Of a DNA stretch of 64,000 nucleotides, positions 49,049-61,229 are shown one piece after another (position 1 is the first letter of the stretch; the number at the start of each line of letters is the position of its first letter). The stretch lies in the NCBI GenBank assembly GCA_028386065.3, contig JAKUCV010000256.1, forward strand, positions 39,827 through 103,826, written 5' to 3'. The notes under the pieces were generated by a model. The model ran no database searches. It worked only from the letters and a program-made list of their open reading frames with translations, and was not told the DNA's origin. The stretch comes from Turnera subulata (lineage: Eukaryota; Streptophyta; Magnoliopsida; Malpighiales; Passifloraceae). The translations under genes and the position numbers were made by a program.

Positions 49049-52000
49049 TGTTTCAATTTCTGCTTTTAATTGGCTGCAATGAAGGAAACTTGTAGAGTTG
49101 TGTTGAGTGTGGTGGCAACTGGCAAAGGGTGTGGGGTTTATGGGTGGGTTCTTTTCCTCTTTTTTTTTTCTTGGATATTTTTAAAGCATAAAAGAGAGGT
49201 AGAAAGGGAAGAGTGAAGAAGGTGATGGAAATGGAGAGGAATAAAAGCGTGAAAGTCGATGTTTGGCGAGGGAGGGGTTTATATAGTGGTGGATTTGTAG
49301 CGTGCGATGACGAGGGGCATATTAGGTGCACAGAACAAAATGAATAGCTAGGAAGGAGACTATCTATTTCTTTTATTACAAGAAATTAAAAAAAGGATTA
49401 AGGGGACTATCTTGGGCGGGTGCCAACGGAAAACATATAAGAGCGACGCGCCGTAAGACCACTCACTAAGTTAAGGAAGGAACGAGAACATGCTTTCTGT
49501 ACATTTCTGATCTTTGTCTAGAACATTCTCATCAAATATCCAGAATATGCTTGCGTTTACAAATTACGCGCGGAAAACGAGAATCCTCGTACTCGCTCTT
49601 TAAACCCCATATTGGGGGAAGTGGTGGTTTGTAACAGGTTTAACATTGGGAAGTTGGTTTGCTGTTCTGGGTAGTTTCTCTTTTCGGCTAGAGAAGACCT
49701 GACCTGGTAATTAGAAAATTTGCCCGCTCCACCGCCCATCCCATTCCCCAATTTCTCACAACTTTGCGTTGGTACCATGGCCCCACCTTTGAATCTTACA
49801 GGTGGTACCAAGTGGGAGCCCACGTCACCATTCGATAACTTATAGCTAGCTAGCTAGGTGGCAAACCGTCACTACATGACCAAAAAAAAAAAACCGTCAC
49901 TGGACCCCACTGCGCTAACTTTGAAAGGGAGAAGCTCCCCCTTTTTGTGTTTATGTGGATCTAACAATGCACAAGAATAAAATGTGTGAAGAAATGGCAA
50001 ATATTATGATCAGCCCTCTAATCACAGGATTCAAAATGGCCCCATATATATATACCTCTAACAAAATTTTTAATACAATGTAGATCAATACTAATCAAGT
50101 TGTAGAAAGACTCCTAGACAATTTAATTGTTGAAAACTAGCTTTGAAACTACGGTTGAATTTTCAACAAGAATATTATATATATATATGCCGACGATCGA
50201 GGCAACATATATATGCTGCAAAACTAATTTGCTTTGTTGCTCAAACAAAAAGGTTTGCAGAAAGAAAAGAGGAGGAAAGAAAAACTCGAAGCAAGTTGTA
50301 AAGTAAAAAAGACGCTACGTGGTTCAACACAAATAGGCCACGTCGTCACTCGTGATATATAAACGGGTTAGCCCAAATAAGGTCGGGAGAGTTTTGAGTT
50401 GAGATACCAAGTGGCGCGATAAGGAAATGTGATGGCGCCACGTGTCCCCCACAAGGCCCAGCCGTCGCGGAGGGCAAGTGTTAAACGCGGTGCTCCACTT
50501 CTCCCACACTTTTGCTCGCGCAGTTGATTACTTTTGTTGATTTGCGTTTGGGATTGGGATTTGGGGTCTTCCATGCCAAACGACAACGCGGAGGGGTTAT
50601 ATTATATATATATGGTGGCGATGAGAATGGTGACTTTTTAATTTACTCCACAACTATGATCGATCATTAATAGGGTGGCTGAAATGGTGAAAATGGAAAC
50701 AAAAAACAATTTTTAATAGTCCTCCATTAATTCTGTCAACCATTTGTTAAAATCTTTGAGGCAAAATGTTTCTCTTGGTAAAATTTTCATTAATGGCCAT
50801 GTAAACTCTATGTTTGAATGCAAACAGCATCATCCTTTCTTCTATTTAAAACAAAAACAAAAAAAAAAAAGCATTTCACTAACTTCCAATTTTTTACCTT
50901 TTCTTTTTAAGCTAAAATTTTTACCTTAACAAGACATCTATATACTCCCGCCAATTCCAAACTTAAACCATGTACTATTCTACATGGTACTCGGATAAAA
51001 GTTACATTTTAATTAATATCGACAACTAACGACAGTGTTTTTTGTGGTTTACTGGTCATAAACTGGTGAGGTGAGGTTTGTTAATTGTTTACAGGGAGAG
51101 GAAGGATGATCACTATTCACTACCACGGGCAAGGGATTTTTACCTTAACTCTAACGCGTTTTAGCCAGATCCCAAATCTCTGCCTCCTATCGATCAACAT
51201 CAGGCCCACTTTGTCTCATTCTTTTTTACACCCTGACTTAATTAACTTTCAAATTATTGTATCGTTAACATTAATAGAGTCGCATTCATTATTTATGGTC
51301 CACGGTCCACCTATCATCGGATTTTTTTAAGTGACAGATTAATCTTTCGCTCGCACAGTGGGAATCCAGAAACCTTAGTATACTACTCCTCTAGGCTACT
51401 TTTTTATATTGATTGTTGATGTTGAATTTTCTTATTCTTTTTTTTTTTTTTTGATAATGAATTTTCTTATTCTTATGGATACCTCTTCGCGTAGATAATG
51501 GTGATCAGTGTTACATTTCATATGGTTGCATTAGACATAATTTTTTTTCTTCATCAATGTAGTTGCACAATGGAAATTCAAACTCATATAATACAGAAGA
51601 TCTGGATGGATATAGGTCAGAGACACAAGAGACTCGGGCGTGAAGCAGATCGATATGGAGTCTCTAGTGTCTCTGAAAGTTTGATTTTTTCCCTTTCTTT
51701 TTGTGAAAACTAGTAAAGAAATATTTTCCTGTTTTTCTTTATGGCCTTGACTTCAGTGATCATTCTGCTTTTTTGACCCACTACTTTTCATTTCTCTTTT
51801 TGGCCTTAATTTGATGCTTTATCTGATATCTTTGTTTACTTCTTCTGCTTGACAAGTTACCTACTAAATTTTGTAATTCTGGAACACATTGACAATTACA
51901 AATTATACCACAAATCTCACGCTTTGGCATATTGCTTCTCTTAGGACGTAAATAGAAAAAGCCATCCCTCTCGATCGATCATATAACAATTACAATTTCC

Positions 52001-53367
52001 TTTCAAGTTTGTCTTAGTATACTAAAATTAGGTCTCCCAGTGGTGGGAGGATATGTCATATGATGAAATTGATGATTACAAAATTATGTACGTATATATT
52101 ATTTTTGGTTTTGTTTTGTGTAGTTACTTCTAATTAATAACTATTTGTGATGTAACGAACAAATTTCACACGCTAAATCTTATCTTCAGACGCTGATCAT
52201 AAGGTCGATTGTAGACGTGGAATTCCCGGGACTTAAATTTCATATTTGCCATTCGTCCATTCGTTCAAAAAAAAAAAAAAAGAAATCATATTTGCCACAA
52301 TGCAACATTCCATCCCTCCTTTGAAAACTTGAAATATAAATTTTTTTGATAAGTTGGCGAAGACACAAATCACGCACTTAATTTACTATTAAACTACTAT
52401 AAGCTGAGAAAGCAATTGGTTGGGCCTACCTATCTACGTTATGTTTTCAGAGAATCATAGTTGTTGATTATTCGCGGCTGACCCTTTGGACTTTTCAACA
52501 ACAAAATGTAACCAAGCTTTTCATTGATAATTGGACTGCTGCCTTTATCTCATGAATCAATGATAATTGCCACAACCCATAAAGATAGCAGGGTGGTCAA
52601 GACCTAGTTAGAGAAGGGAGATAATTAATTAATTATAGTACCTAGTTTTCATCGTTAGTGGTTTTGTTGTTTGGTAGTAGTAAATGGTAAGGGAAGGGAG
52701 TACGCTACCGAATCGACCAAAAAAGAAAAAAAGAGGACGCCACCGAAGGGGGCAAGCAGAGAGCATTAATTCCAAACCCAAGCTCTACATCCCCAAATCA
52801 AACCATCCAGTTTTCAACCCTACCTGGCCCACCTGCCCTTTTGCCGATCTCAATTTTTAAATGGTGTTTAAAGATTAAAAAAAAATATCATTTAATTTGT
52901 GAGGAAATTCCCACACGTTCAGTGTCTCTCCCCCCATTCTATTTTGGTTCATCCACGCCACCATCTAGTCATCCACAAACAATCCTTGGTGGTCCAAAGT
53001 CGGCCAATTATGCCAAGTTTCTTTCTGGGTAGGCGACAACCCGCCTACTAAATCCTTGCTCTTTTATCTCTTTGCTGCTCTTTGCACCAACTTATATTTC
53101 CTTTTCAATAACAATTTTTAATCAATTAATCTTGATTTTTAAGAGTAATTACTACTAGTAACTTATAAAGAAAAGTAATACTCTGTTTTCTTTATTGCAA
53201 AAACAGTTACTTAATCTGTACATTAGAATACAGTGTTGCCAATATCTTGCAAAGACAATAACTTTAATGTATGTGTCTTTTTTATGCCAAATGTGTCAAA
53301 CAAAACAAAAATGTACATATTGCACGTGTCAGCTCCATCCACGTGTCATAAGATATTCATGGATATT
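49049..53367. other. Intergenic between B2 and C2, left part
   Basis: Matches about 15958-20860 of block 1. B2 promoter at the left, otherwise AT-rich with no supported gene. CACGTG occurs at about 50439-50444. Confidence 0.6.
49278..49285 (-). promoter_or_regulatory. TATA box of B2
   Basis: TATATAAA on the minus strand, about 230 bases before the B2 start codon, matching B1. Confidence 0.6.
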
Positions 53368-53990
53368 TTTTTTTGACGAAACAAAGACACACGCCATTTA
53401 ACAAAACCATGGTAATTTTGTCAAACGCGGAATGTCATATAACACACACCCATGCAAGATGCAAGCGATGTGGGACTTTGAAGAGCCACCACAAAGCATG
53501 TGGGATATTTTTGTTTTTTTGTTTCGTCAAAAAAACAAAAATATGGCTTGTGTGCCTTTTGTGTGTGTCTGCATATTCATGGATATATATATTTTTTTGA
53601 TAAGCCATTCATGGATATATTGATACATCATACAAGATGGATATCAAAAAAAAAAACAAAATTGAACTCCTAGTGCAACCGTAATAGTTGCCGGAGTGCT
53701 TTTGTTGTGGGTTGTCTACCACATGGGCTGAAACAGGTTTTTCTTTATAGACAAAAGGGTCATCAAGACCCACTCATACGAGGAAACTACTACACATTAA
53801 TTTACAATTATGTTATTCGAGGCTTCATTTGCAATCATTATCTTCTTCTCTGCTTCCCAAATAATGCTCATGCTCTCATGCAATTGATATAGTTATATTT
53901 TTCTCTTATTATACATCAAAGTCAGAGATCAATGAGTTTCTGACATAACGATCGAGAGGCAAAGGTTAGTTGAGGTATCGGATTGAGATG
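53049..53990. repeat. Left copy of a 7.46-kb tandem duplication (start)
   Basis: Sequence from taaatccttgctctttt at 53049 is repeated from 60505 onward in the same orientation, through ggattgagatgcc (about 53970 and 61226). The unit is therefore 53049-60504 and includes C2. Confidence 0.85.
53368..53535. mobile_element. Small MITE-like insertion (168 bp)
   Basis: Ends are perfect 18-bp inverted repeats (tttttttgacgaaacaaa and tttgtttcgtcaaaaaaa). It is absent from the matching places in block 1 (about 20860) and in the second tandem copy (about 60830). The target duplication is not clear because the flanks are T-rich. Confidence 0.65.
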
Positions 53991-56503
53991 CCATATTAGA
54001 GAAAAGAACCATATGTTGGCAAGTGATGAATGCTGTGCAGAGTATAAAAAGAGAAGCGGATGGGCAAGATAAATTCCAAGATAAGTTTTGAGAGAAAAAA
54101 TTAGTACGTGTTGCTGGTATACATATATGGAAGGGAGGGGACACTAATTAATTTGTACAAATAATTATGCTTAAGATAAAATTGTAAACAGCGGCTTGAT
54201 GCTACTTGCCCGGGAGCTCATGGATTTTTGTCAAGTGTGTCAAGTAAATTACCCAAAACAATAGGGAAAAAAAAAGCGTGTACTGTTTACAGGCGGACAG
54301 TTAACTTAAGAGCATTTCTTAAGACGATGATCCCAGATTCATCCACATGTGGCAGCATATTATATGTGTTTCCATATGCATCAAAAGTAGTTAATCATAA
54401 TCTTTACATATTATATATGTTTCCATAAGTATCCAAACTAGTTAATCATAATCTTTACCAAATTTCGAGGAAAGCAATTTTTCTTTATGGAAAAAACCAA
54501 ATTCTTTGGCATGTTTGTCCAGGCACACCAAGAGGACAAGCAAGATTGTGTCTATCCAAGTTTCATAATATACACGAACCAAAAACATCACCAACTAAAA
54601 TTTTCATAAACAAACTCTTCTATGAAGAAGCTAGACCATGTCCTCCAGCTTCCATTTGTACATTTCTTCTAATCTGTTTGGAATGAAAAGAAGAACAACA
54701 TTTACAACAATGACAGACATAAAATTAATGTAAGCAATAACTAACATATGATATACTAAGAATATTACCCAAAGAAAAAAGCTGTCAAATATATGTTCGC
54801 ATGCTTTTCCCGAATGGGGATATTTATGGAAGAAATATTACAGGACAATACTCAACTCTTTCTGTATTACTAGTAACAAACTATAACTGACATAGAAGAA
54901 CTAATTAACTATCTAACCATAAATAGAACGATAAGCAACAGACAAGTAAATGCAAATTAAGAAAGACAGTCGTAGTCAATTAACAAAGCTACTAGTTCTG
55001 TTCCACATCAGTTATCATTTACAAAGGCTCCCGGCCTAGCTGATTACCTAATAAAACTTCAATCAAATCATAACTCAAGCCCTTCTTCATTTTCAAGCAT
55101 ACTGCAAAATGAGACAAGGGGCTTGAGTCTTGACTACAGACGGAAACCAAATTGCTGCATAATCTAAAGCCAAATTAGGCAAAAACCAACTTCGTGAATC
55201 TTTCCCAACCTCCTGTTTTTTATCAAGTCACTTTTGCAGGGTACTTATATTTATAGCCATAGATCTTTCGCACATCTCTGCACCAGAAGGTTTCATTACA
55301 AGGAAGCATAAAAAGAGGGACAATTGTTTCAACAAAGATAACAATTTGAGTTCGGTCATCTCAATGACATATAAACCAAACCAGAGACTAAACCCCAAAC
55401 CAAGATTTGGAGATTTGTTTCTTCTAACCTCAGCTTTAAGGAGTAGTTCTATTAATCACTGAAAGATTTCTTTTCCTGGCTGTTAATTAGACAACACTTG
55501 AAAAAAACTGATTCATGAAATTCTCCCAGTATTCCACTAATGCTTCAGCTGACAAGCAGAATTTCCCTTGTTATAGGTTTCCTCCAAATTAATGCACCCC
55601 CCACAGAATGGTCTAAGTTCAGATATTAACCAATAGTTAAACACATTTATGATATCAAAGCTATACGGACATGAGGAGTTAATGCAAACATCCAAATTGA
55701 TGAGATACTAGAAATGAACACTGGAAGTAAAAGAATACGTCCGACATCATAATAAAGACACTAAGCTAGCAGCTTGTATAAGGTACTTTGATGTATATTT
55801 AACCACAAACAACAACATTACAAATCTTTCTCCATTCTGTATTATCAATAAATGAAGCACAGAAGCAGAAAAAGTAGGTAGTTCATTTGCTACTATTTCC
55901 GACCTTCCGAATCCAAAAAAATAAAACTCGGAGTTAAGCGTAAATATAGTAAGATCTGGCAGTAGTACAATAGTACTTTTGTATTGCACGCAACAAACCA
56001 TATCTACCATTTACCCAGGCAAGTCAAGTTCTCTTTGACCAAAAACATCAAAACTACAAAAGGGGTAAGATTTAGGCTGCTTGATGTTCAGAGCCCAAGA
56101 GAGAAAGGCGTTATCTTCCCCTTCACTATGAATATTTTTGGTAAGAAGTACTTTCTTTTAAGTTTGGTACGAAACTACCATATATATCTATGGAGATGTT
56201 GATTGAACCAAAGTACAAGACAAAGGGGGACAACACTGCAACAGAATCCGAAAGGAGAAACAAATAAAACACAGAATCTAACATAAATTCAGGCCAAGAG
56301 TCACCATTTGCTTTAATGTCCTGACCACTCTAGATGACAGAAAACTTCAACGAGATTTGCACACAGCAAAAAGAAACTCCAATTTCCAACTTTTACTTGA
56401 ACCACATGACAGTAGACAAATATGTACATATGAATCTAAAAGGTTACAAAATGGAATATAAAACCTAAAAAGGAAAGAAACAGTAAGAACTGAAGACTAA
56501 CCT
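53536..56503. other. Downstream DNA of C2
   Basis: Contains the C-type downstream module (54480-55260), which shares cores with the A and B modules. The part from about 54775 onward has no counterpart in block 1, where it was deleted together with most of C1. No gene is supported. Confidence 0.6.
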
Positions 56504-57778
56504 CTAAAGCAGAATAAGATCTTCGGTGAAACGAACCAAAGCAGCCCTTGAATTCTCGGGGAACCTGCGAGAGAAACGGGCACCAAGATCTGCAGTCCTT
56601 CTCTTCATGTGCTTATCGCTCATCAATGTATCTATTCCCTTATCAATGCCCTTCACGGTGACCAACCCGTTGACCATATGGGAGAATTTATCACACACAT
56701 AATAGCCCACCTTAAGCCTCTTTACCAAAAACTTGGCATTGTACAATTGCTCGCTGGTCTTGGGCCATGCCAATATGGGAACTCCAAGCCCAATAGCTTC
56801 CATCGACGGCTCCCAGGCGCAGTTCGACAGGAATCCTGCGGTGGAGGGATGGTTCAGTATCTTACTGTATGATACAATTCCACTTGTAACCAAACCTCTC
56901 TCCCTCACGACATCATCCATTGTCGGGCAGTACCCACCCGGTCGGACCACCCATATAAAAGGGCGGGTCGAAGCCTTGAGTGCATCAGCCAAACGTGGGT
57001 ATTCCTCCGCGGTCAGTTCCACAGAAGACACAAACAGCACAGTCCCACGTGGCCTCGAATCCAACCAGTCGATCACGCTAGCCTCTTCCTCATTGCTTGA
57101 TCGAACAACATTCCCGACCAATCTGAAGTACTCTCGTGGGAGTAAGGGGCCCACAGTCCAAACCCGCAACTTGAGTCTCTTACCCAAGTCCTCAACATAT
57201 GGACGCTCAAGATCATCCACTGTGTTGATCATGGCCCCCATGAATTTTTTCCTGGAATCAATCCATGGTGGGTGGTCACCGGGTCCGGATAGTCCAATAA
57301 CCTTCGGGCCGGAACCGACCCAACCGCAAGCGGGAAGGCACCCAAGTAAGCCTATCGACTTATCATCCTCGGTGGACGCATCGTACTCCATCACAGTGGA
57401 GAAGGCGCTGGAGGTGAAAAAAGCGGTTACCGGAATATGATTGTGGAAGAAAACGTCCACCAACCAGGGCATTGAGCGAAGCAAGCCGACGTCGACGATG
57501 GCGCCAACAGCTCCCCGCTCGTTGCTGCGGCGAATTGTCAGGTAACATTCCAGGGAGTTTTGCCGGGAGTCAACCGGAGGTGGGTCGGATCCGGCTTCGA
57601 CCGAGGGAATTTCGAAGACGGCGATGTTGTCGCGGAAAGAGGCGGGAAGCGAGGAGGAGAGGGAGGAGGGAATGATGAGTGAAGTTTTGCAGTTGAGTGA
57701 ATTCGCCATGAGTTTGGACAGCTCCATGCCAGCAACAACGTTGCCTTGGCCAAAAACTGTGAAAATTTCCATACACAT
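56504..57778 (-). CDS. UGT-like protein C2 (non-canonical PSPG box)
   Basis: 424 codons, intronless; MCMEIF start, with MEIF two codons later the start shared with C1. First loop TVFGQGNVVAG has Asn where the catalytic histidine is expected; AIVDVGLLRSM keeps the Asp. Other landmarks: IPVTAFFTSSAFS, GLSGPGDHPPW, VWTVGPLLPREYF, FIWVVRPGGYCP, and the box NHPSTAGFLSNCAWEP followed by AWPKTSEQLYNAK. The box therefore differs from the canonical HCGWNS at four positions, more than in A. This is the only intact C gene in the window; its block-1 partner is a pseudogene. A TATA-like AATATAAA lies about 140 bases upstream. Confidence 0.88.
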   Translation of the reverse strand: MCMEIFTVFGQGNVVAGMELSKLMANSLNCKTSLIIPSSLSSSLPASFRDNIAVFEIPSVEAGSDPPPVDSRQNSLECYLTIRRSNERGAVGAIVDVGLLRSMPWLVDVFFHNHIPVTAFFTSSAFSTVMEYDASTEDDKSIGLLGCLPACGWVGSGPKVIGLSGPGDHPPWIDSRKKFMGAMINTVDDLERPYVEDLGKRLKLRVWTVGPLLPREYFRLVGNVVRSSNEEEASVIDWLDSRPRGTVLFVSSVELTAEEYPRLADALKASTRPFIWVVRPGGYCPTMDDVVRERGLVTSGIVSYSKILNHPSTAGFLSNCAWEPSMEAIGLGVPILAWPKTSEQLYNAKFLVKRLKVGYYVCDKFSHMVNGLVTVKGIDKGIDTLMSDKHMKRRTADLGARFSRRFPENSRAALVRFTEDLILL

Positions 57779-57912
57779 TTTCTCAACTCTGGTGCAAAGA
57801 AAGAATTTTTTTTTCTGGGTTTTTTTTTTTGAAAAAAGAAAAAAAAAAGAGTAAAGTTTGAGAGCTTATAAGGTTGAAATGAAGAGGAAACAGGGAGGAG
57901 CAGGGAGGGGGG

Positions 57913-57920
57913 TTTATATT
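57913..57920 (-). promoter_or_regulatory. TATA box of C2
   Basis: AATATAAA on the minus strand, about 140 bases before the C2 start codon. Confidence 0.5.
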
Positions 57921-59684
57921 GGGTTTGCAAAAGCGAGGAAGAGAGAGTGGCGTTGCCGCTTTAAGCATTAGGTGGTCACCACGCCATTTTTTTATTCAAC
58001 AATTCAAGTGATCATTTGGGAGCAGTGAAAAATTTAAGCGTTTGAGACTCACTCGCAAAGTGATCCTTTTGTTCACGTGGCAGATAGACGGCTCGTGTCC
58101 ATTGTCTGGAACATTCATTCCCTCTAAGACCGACCAATCGTGCTTCAAGAAAACCAGCTCGCAGAGAATCCTCTATTCGCCCTTAATTAAAAATGTACGT
58201 CGAGTCCTTCACTCCTAATTGTATTAGTTGTTGTGATTTTGACCTTTAAATGGGACGAATGTAAGAATAGAGCAAGTGTTATATGTATCCACAGCGTTAC
58301 TGTGATGTATACTCTGATGTTTCCCAAAAAAAGAAAATTGATCTACAAGGTATTGGACAGGAGGAGATCAAAGCTTGGAAAACGTATGGTGAGGAGGAAG
58401 AGAGGAACGCAATTGAAAAGGAATGGAATCCACGAAGGATGGCTGTTGAACTCACAAAGCGCCGTCCGTGTATCTTCTTAACCAAGAATTGGGGATATGG
58501 CCGCAACATTACAGCAGTCAGGTTTTGGATCATGAGTGGTTTGTTGATGTTTAGGTAACTAAGAGTTGCCGCCAAGTGCGGGGGCCGAGAGCATTTCCAA
58601 ATCCCTCGTCACCGGCTTCTTACCACCAGTCCACCACCACCAACACCAATCTTTTTTCTCTTTTTTTTTTTAATCCAATCTCGACCCTCCCCCCAAATCA
58701 ACCTCCAGTTTTGAACAGTACCTGGTCCCACCGGCCTTATATATTCTCAAGATTCCCAAATAAGACCACCCCTACCTTTGCCCACCTGCCCCTCCCAATC
58801 TCAATTCTAAAGAATAAGAAAATGGCAGGAAATTCCCTTTCACCGCATTGCCTATCTATCTATCTATTTTTGGTTCCTCCACGCCACTTGCTATCCGCAA
58901 TCTTTGATGGTCCCCACGTCGGCCAACACGTCACCATTTTCACAGCCACCGATCCTTAATTTGCTTTTTCTATCTCTCTCCCCAGGTTTGTTGACGTCTA
59001 CAAAGCTTTGCTTTTTTTTTTTTAGTGTCTCTCCAGGTTAATTTGTTGACGTCTAAAAGCTTTCCTTTTCAATCTTTCTTTTTTTTTTCCCAGGACGCCT
59101 ACAAAGTTTTGCTTTGTATGCCGTTATGCTAGAACGGTGTTCAACTGCTCACCAGTAACGCCATACGATCAATCTTTTTCTTTTATGATAGGTAACTGCT
59201 AACTGAAGTACTTGTGTTTTTCTTTGATGTAATAATCGACCCGCGCGAAATTGGGGTTTGGGAATATTATGCCACCATAATTTCGTTTCGGACCAAACTC
59301 GAAAGACACGGTGTTTTGTTCCAAGGAACTCGCGAGCTGTAAGAACGCCAATGCTACGTTTGTTTTTTCAGTAGCATAATGATCTTATAACGCAACAGCA
59401 CGTGTCACCTTCCCTCCACGTGACATAAGATATTAATGGGATATTCATACAACAAAGTGGCGGGACCCCTGAGGAGGAAATGTCATACATATTATTCCGC
59501 CTTTCGCAGAACCGGTGGTGTTTCTCACGCGCAGCGTAGGCATAACAGAAAACAGACAACTTTGAACTCTGGTGGTCTGGGCAGCCGCATTTGTTGCCTG
59601 ACTGGGTTGTGTGAAGGTGCTGGCATTGGTCTACCACATCACATGGGCCTAAACAAAAGACAGGTTTAGATTGTGAGGAAAGTA

Positions 59685-60049
59685 TCTATTTATTATCTTT
59701 TTTATTGACGTTTAAGGTATCTACACAGATTAAGAAATACATTTAATAAGTATAAATTAGAACTTCCTCAGTTTGGCTTAGGGAGGAGGCTAAGTGATCA
59801 TTTGGGCGAATTTGTTGCTGAGAACAAAAAGGCTTAAAAGACTTCTTTGTCTGCAAGTCTGATCGAAGTTAAGACTAAATTATCCATTATCTAAAAAAAG
59901 ATAATAGAGACAATCAAATAATCTGATATTATGAGGATAATGCAAAATGGGAAAAAGATCATTTAATGCTCATCAAATATTCTAAAGCGACAATATTTTA
60001 GGGACAATTCTAAATGATTAAAACGTCAATTAAAAAGAGACAGAGGAAG
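59685..60049. mobile_element. Stowaway-like MITE (365 bp)
   Basis: An insertion relative to block 1 (about 23805), flanked by TA on both sides. The right end read in reverse, cttcctctgtctcttttt, resembles the CTCCCTCCGTYYC end of Stowaway elements, and both arms share attgacgttt in inverted orientation; the left terminus is diverged. Confidence 0.6.
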
Positions 60050-60504
60050 TACTATGTTACTAGTAGTATTACTTTTTTAGTGATTGGCAATCATTTTTTT
60101 ATGTCTACTTCCAAAGTCGCGGAAGCAATTATTATACTACCATTTTCCTTTCCTTCTCTTATCAAACCATTTGGCATAAATGCTTTAAGGGGTGCACTTA
60201 TTTTCCTTCCTTTATTTTTTGAACCAAAGGATACACAAATGTTCCTTCCTTTATTTTTTGCACAAGGGATACACTTATCTATCAATACCGCTCGAGGTAC
60301 ATTCAACATTTTTAGAAATCTATGAGTTTCGATTAGGTACATTTTTTGCTTTTTTTCCTCTCGGATTGTTTTAATCTTGCATAATGAAAATAGAGTAACA
60401 AGACTTGGTATGAAGTATATAGGGAATTTACGGGTCTTCCATTAAGACAATATAATTTTGGTTTTTATTGTGTTCCTAAAAAAGATCCCACCGAAAATGG
60501 GAAT

Positions 60505-61229
60505 TAAATCCTTGCTCTTTTATCTCTTTGCTGTTTCTTCCTCTTGCTCTTTGCACCAACTTATATTTCCTTTTCAATGACAATTTTTAATCAATTAATC
60601 TTGATTTTTAAGAGTAATTACTGCTAGTAACTTATAAAGAAAAGTAATACTCTGTTTTCCTTTTTGCAAAATCAGTTACTTAATCTGTACATTAGAATAC
60701 AGTGTTACCAATATCTTGCAAAGACAATAACTTTAATGTATGTGTCTATTTATGCCAAATGTGTCAAACAAAAAAAAAATGTACATATTGCACGTGTCAG
60801 CTCCCACGTGTCATAAGATATTCATGGATATATTTTTTTTTGATAAGCCATTCATGGATATATTGATACATCATACAAGATGGATATAAAAAAAAAAAAC
60901 AAAATTGAACTCCTAGTGCAGCCGCAATAGTTGCCGGACTGCTTTTGTTGTGGGTTGTCTACCACATGGGCTGAAACAGGTTTTTCTTTACTATTTATTT
61001 ATAGACAAAAGGGTCATCAAGATCCACTCATACGAGGAAATTATTACACATTAATTTACAATTATGTTCTTCCAGGCTTCATTTGCTTCCCAAATAATGC
61101 TCATGCTGTCATGCAATTGATATAGTTATATTTTTTTCTTATTATACATCAAAGTCAGAGATCAGTGAGTGTCTGACATAACGATCGAGAGACAAAGGTT
61201 GAGTTGAGGCATCGGATTGAGATGCCTTA
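60505..61229. repeat. Right copy of the tandem duplication (part 1)
   Basis: Repeats 53049 onward without the 168-bp MITE. It is interrupted by an LTR at 61230 and resumes at 63561-63610. Confidence 0.85.

Larger units (their letters stand above)
39395..60504. repeat. Segmental duplication, block 2 (A2-B2-C2 unit)
   Basis: Sister copy of 4545-24231 in direct orientation, about 35 kb away. Gene offsets are about 35.1 kb (A), 33.1 kb (B) and 35.9 kb (C); the changes in offset reflect insertions and deletions in each copy. All three UGT-like genes are intact here. Confidence 0.9.
57779..60504. other. Upstream region of C2
   Basis: Matches 21887-24231 apart from the MITE at 59685-60049. No gene seen. 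CACGTG motifs occur near 59400 and 59418. Confidence 0.6.
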
